From Halobacteriales archaeon (lineage in GTDB: Archaea > Thermoplasmatota > E2 > JACPAO01 > JAHFTW01), in assembly GCA_020201445.1 (NCBI GenBank), contig JAIVGU010000057.1, positions 1 through 5,363 on the forward strand: 5,363 nucleotides of DNA, in the 5' to 3' direction. Below the pieces are notes generated by a model. It was not told the origin of the DNA. It searched no databases and saw nothing but the letters and a program-made list of their open reading frames with translations. The translations under genes and the position numbers were made by a program. Positions 5,107 through 5,363 of this stretch are shown here, piece by piece. Numbering within the stretch: position 1 is the first letter of the stretch; each line of letters begins with the position of its first letter.

Positions 5107-5363
5107 TTGTCGATGCAGCCGTCGGCGAAGGCGACGTGGACGCGGCCGGTGGCGTCGATGGCCATGTCCGCGAAGTCGAGCAGGTTGCGGCACGGGAAGG
5201 TGCCGCCCTGGTTCCAGATGGCGCCCACCTGCACCGGGTCGTCGGTCAGCCGCTCCACCGCCCACGACGCGCCGGCGTCGAGCGACTGGGCGAGGTAGTA
5301 GTGCCAGACGTTGCGGTCGGAGAGAGGGGTGCAGCTGTCGAACGGGCGGTGGCCGCGCGGGTC
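5055..5363 (-). CDS. C-terminal part of a BNR/Asp-box (sialidase-like) beta-propeller protein, 5' end outside the window
   Basis: The minus-strand frame entering at 5363 carries an Asp-box SLDAGASW at residues 27-34 of the visible part, preceded by NVWHYYLAQ. This is the hallmark of BNR repeats in sialidase-like propellers. It continues with NQGGTFPCRNLLDFADMAID (51-70) and GRVHVAFADGCIDKC (73-87). Four cysteines (11, 58, 83, 87) suggest disulfides and secretion. Catalytic sialidase residues would lie outside the window, so enzymatic activity is unproven. I end the supported coding part at the run of seven G at 5055-5061. In its own frame the ORF stays open to a stop at 4542-4544, but beyond the G-run the sequence becomes Pro/Arg/Ser-rich and overlaps the lipoprotein frame for more than 500 bp, so the formal C-terminus is not credible. 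A frameshift, lost stop codon or assembly error is likely. Confidence 0.7.

Overview
The window is very GC-rich, with strong G/C bias at third codon positions. It looks like a fragment of a high-GC archaeal genome, possibly Thermoplasmatota; this is an inference from gene types and start-site architecture, not from a marker gene. Three observations support it. The regulator gene encodes a signal peptide, an extracytoplasmic beta-rich domain, one membrane span and two winged helix-turn-helix domains, a layout I associate with archaea. Two genes (the regulator and rpe) lack a Shine-Dalgarno sequence and have a short A/T-rich box centred 28-30 nt before the ATG, as expected for archaeal TATA boxes driving leaderless mRNAs. 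The right edge carries a BNR/sialidase-like secreted protein.

Layout. On the + strand at the left edge is the 3' end of an unrecognised gene (1-138), followed 2 nt later by a complete hypothetical gene (141-791). These converge, with a 28-nt gap, on a series of minus-strand genes. Read in the direction of transcription from the right edge, these are: the C-terminal part of a BNR/Asp-box (sialidase-like) protein (5363 to about 5055), a lipoprotein-like beta-sandwich protein (5106-4486), an aldo/keto reductase (4441-3596), ribulose-phosphate 3-epimerase (3404-2736) and the membrane-anchored tandem-wHTH regulator (2493-820).

Two intergenic regions are structured. The 191-bp gap between the reductase and rpe holds a 120-bp element bounded by 17-bp near-perfect inverted repeats whose left arm is tandemly duplicated. 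The 242-bp gap between rpe and the regulator holds three consecutive perfect hairpins flanked by two copies of a repeat rich in GAGCG/AGCGACG.

Function. rpe and the reductase are soluble carbohydrate/carbonyl metabolism enzymes. The regulator, lipoprotein and sialidase-like protein are cell-surface proteins. The separate promoter-like boxes and long gaps suggest individual transcription units rather than one operon. The reading frames at 5030-5110 conflict: the sialidase-like frame has no stop before the lipoprotein begins, and a run of seven G lies where the frames meet, so a frameshift, gene fusion or assembly error is likely there. I found no tRNA, rRNA, CRISPR array, transposase or convincing T-rich terminator.
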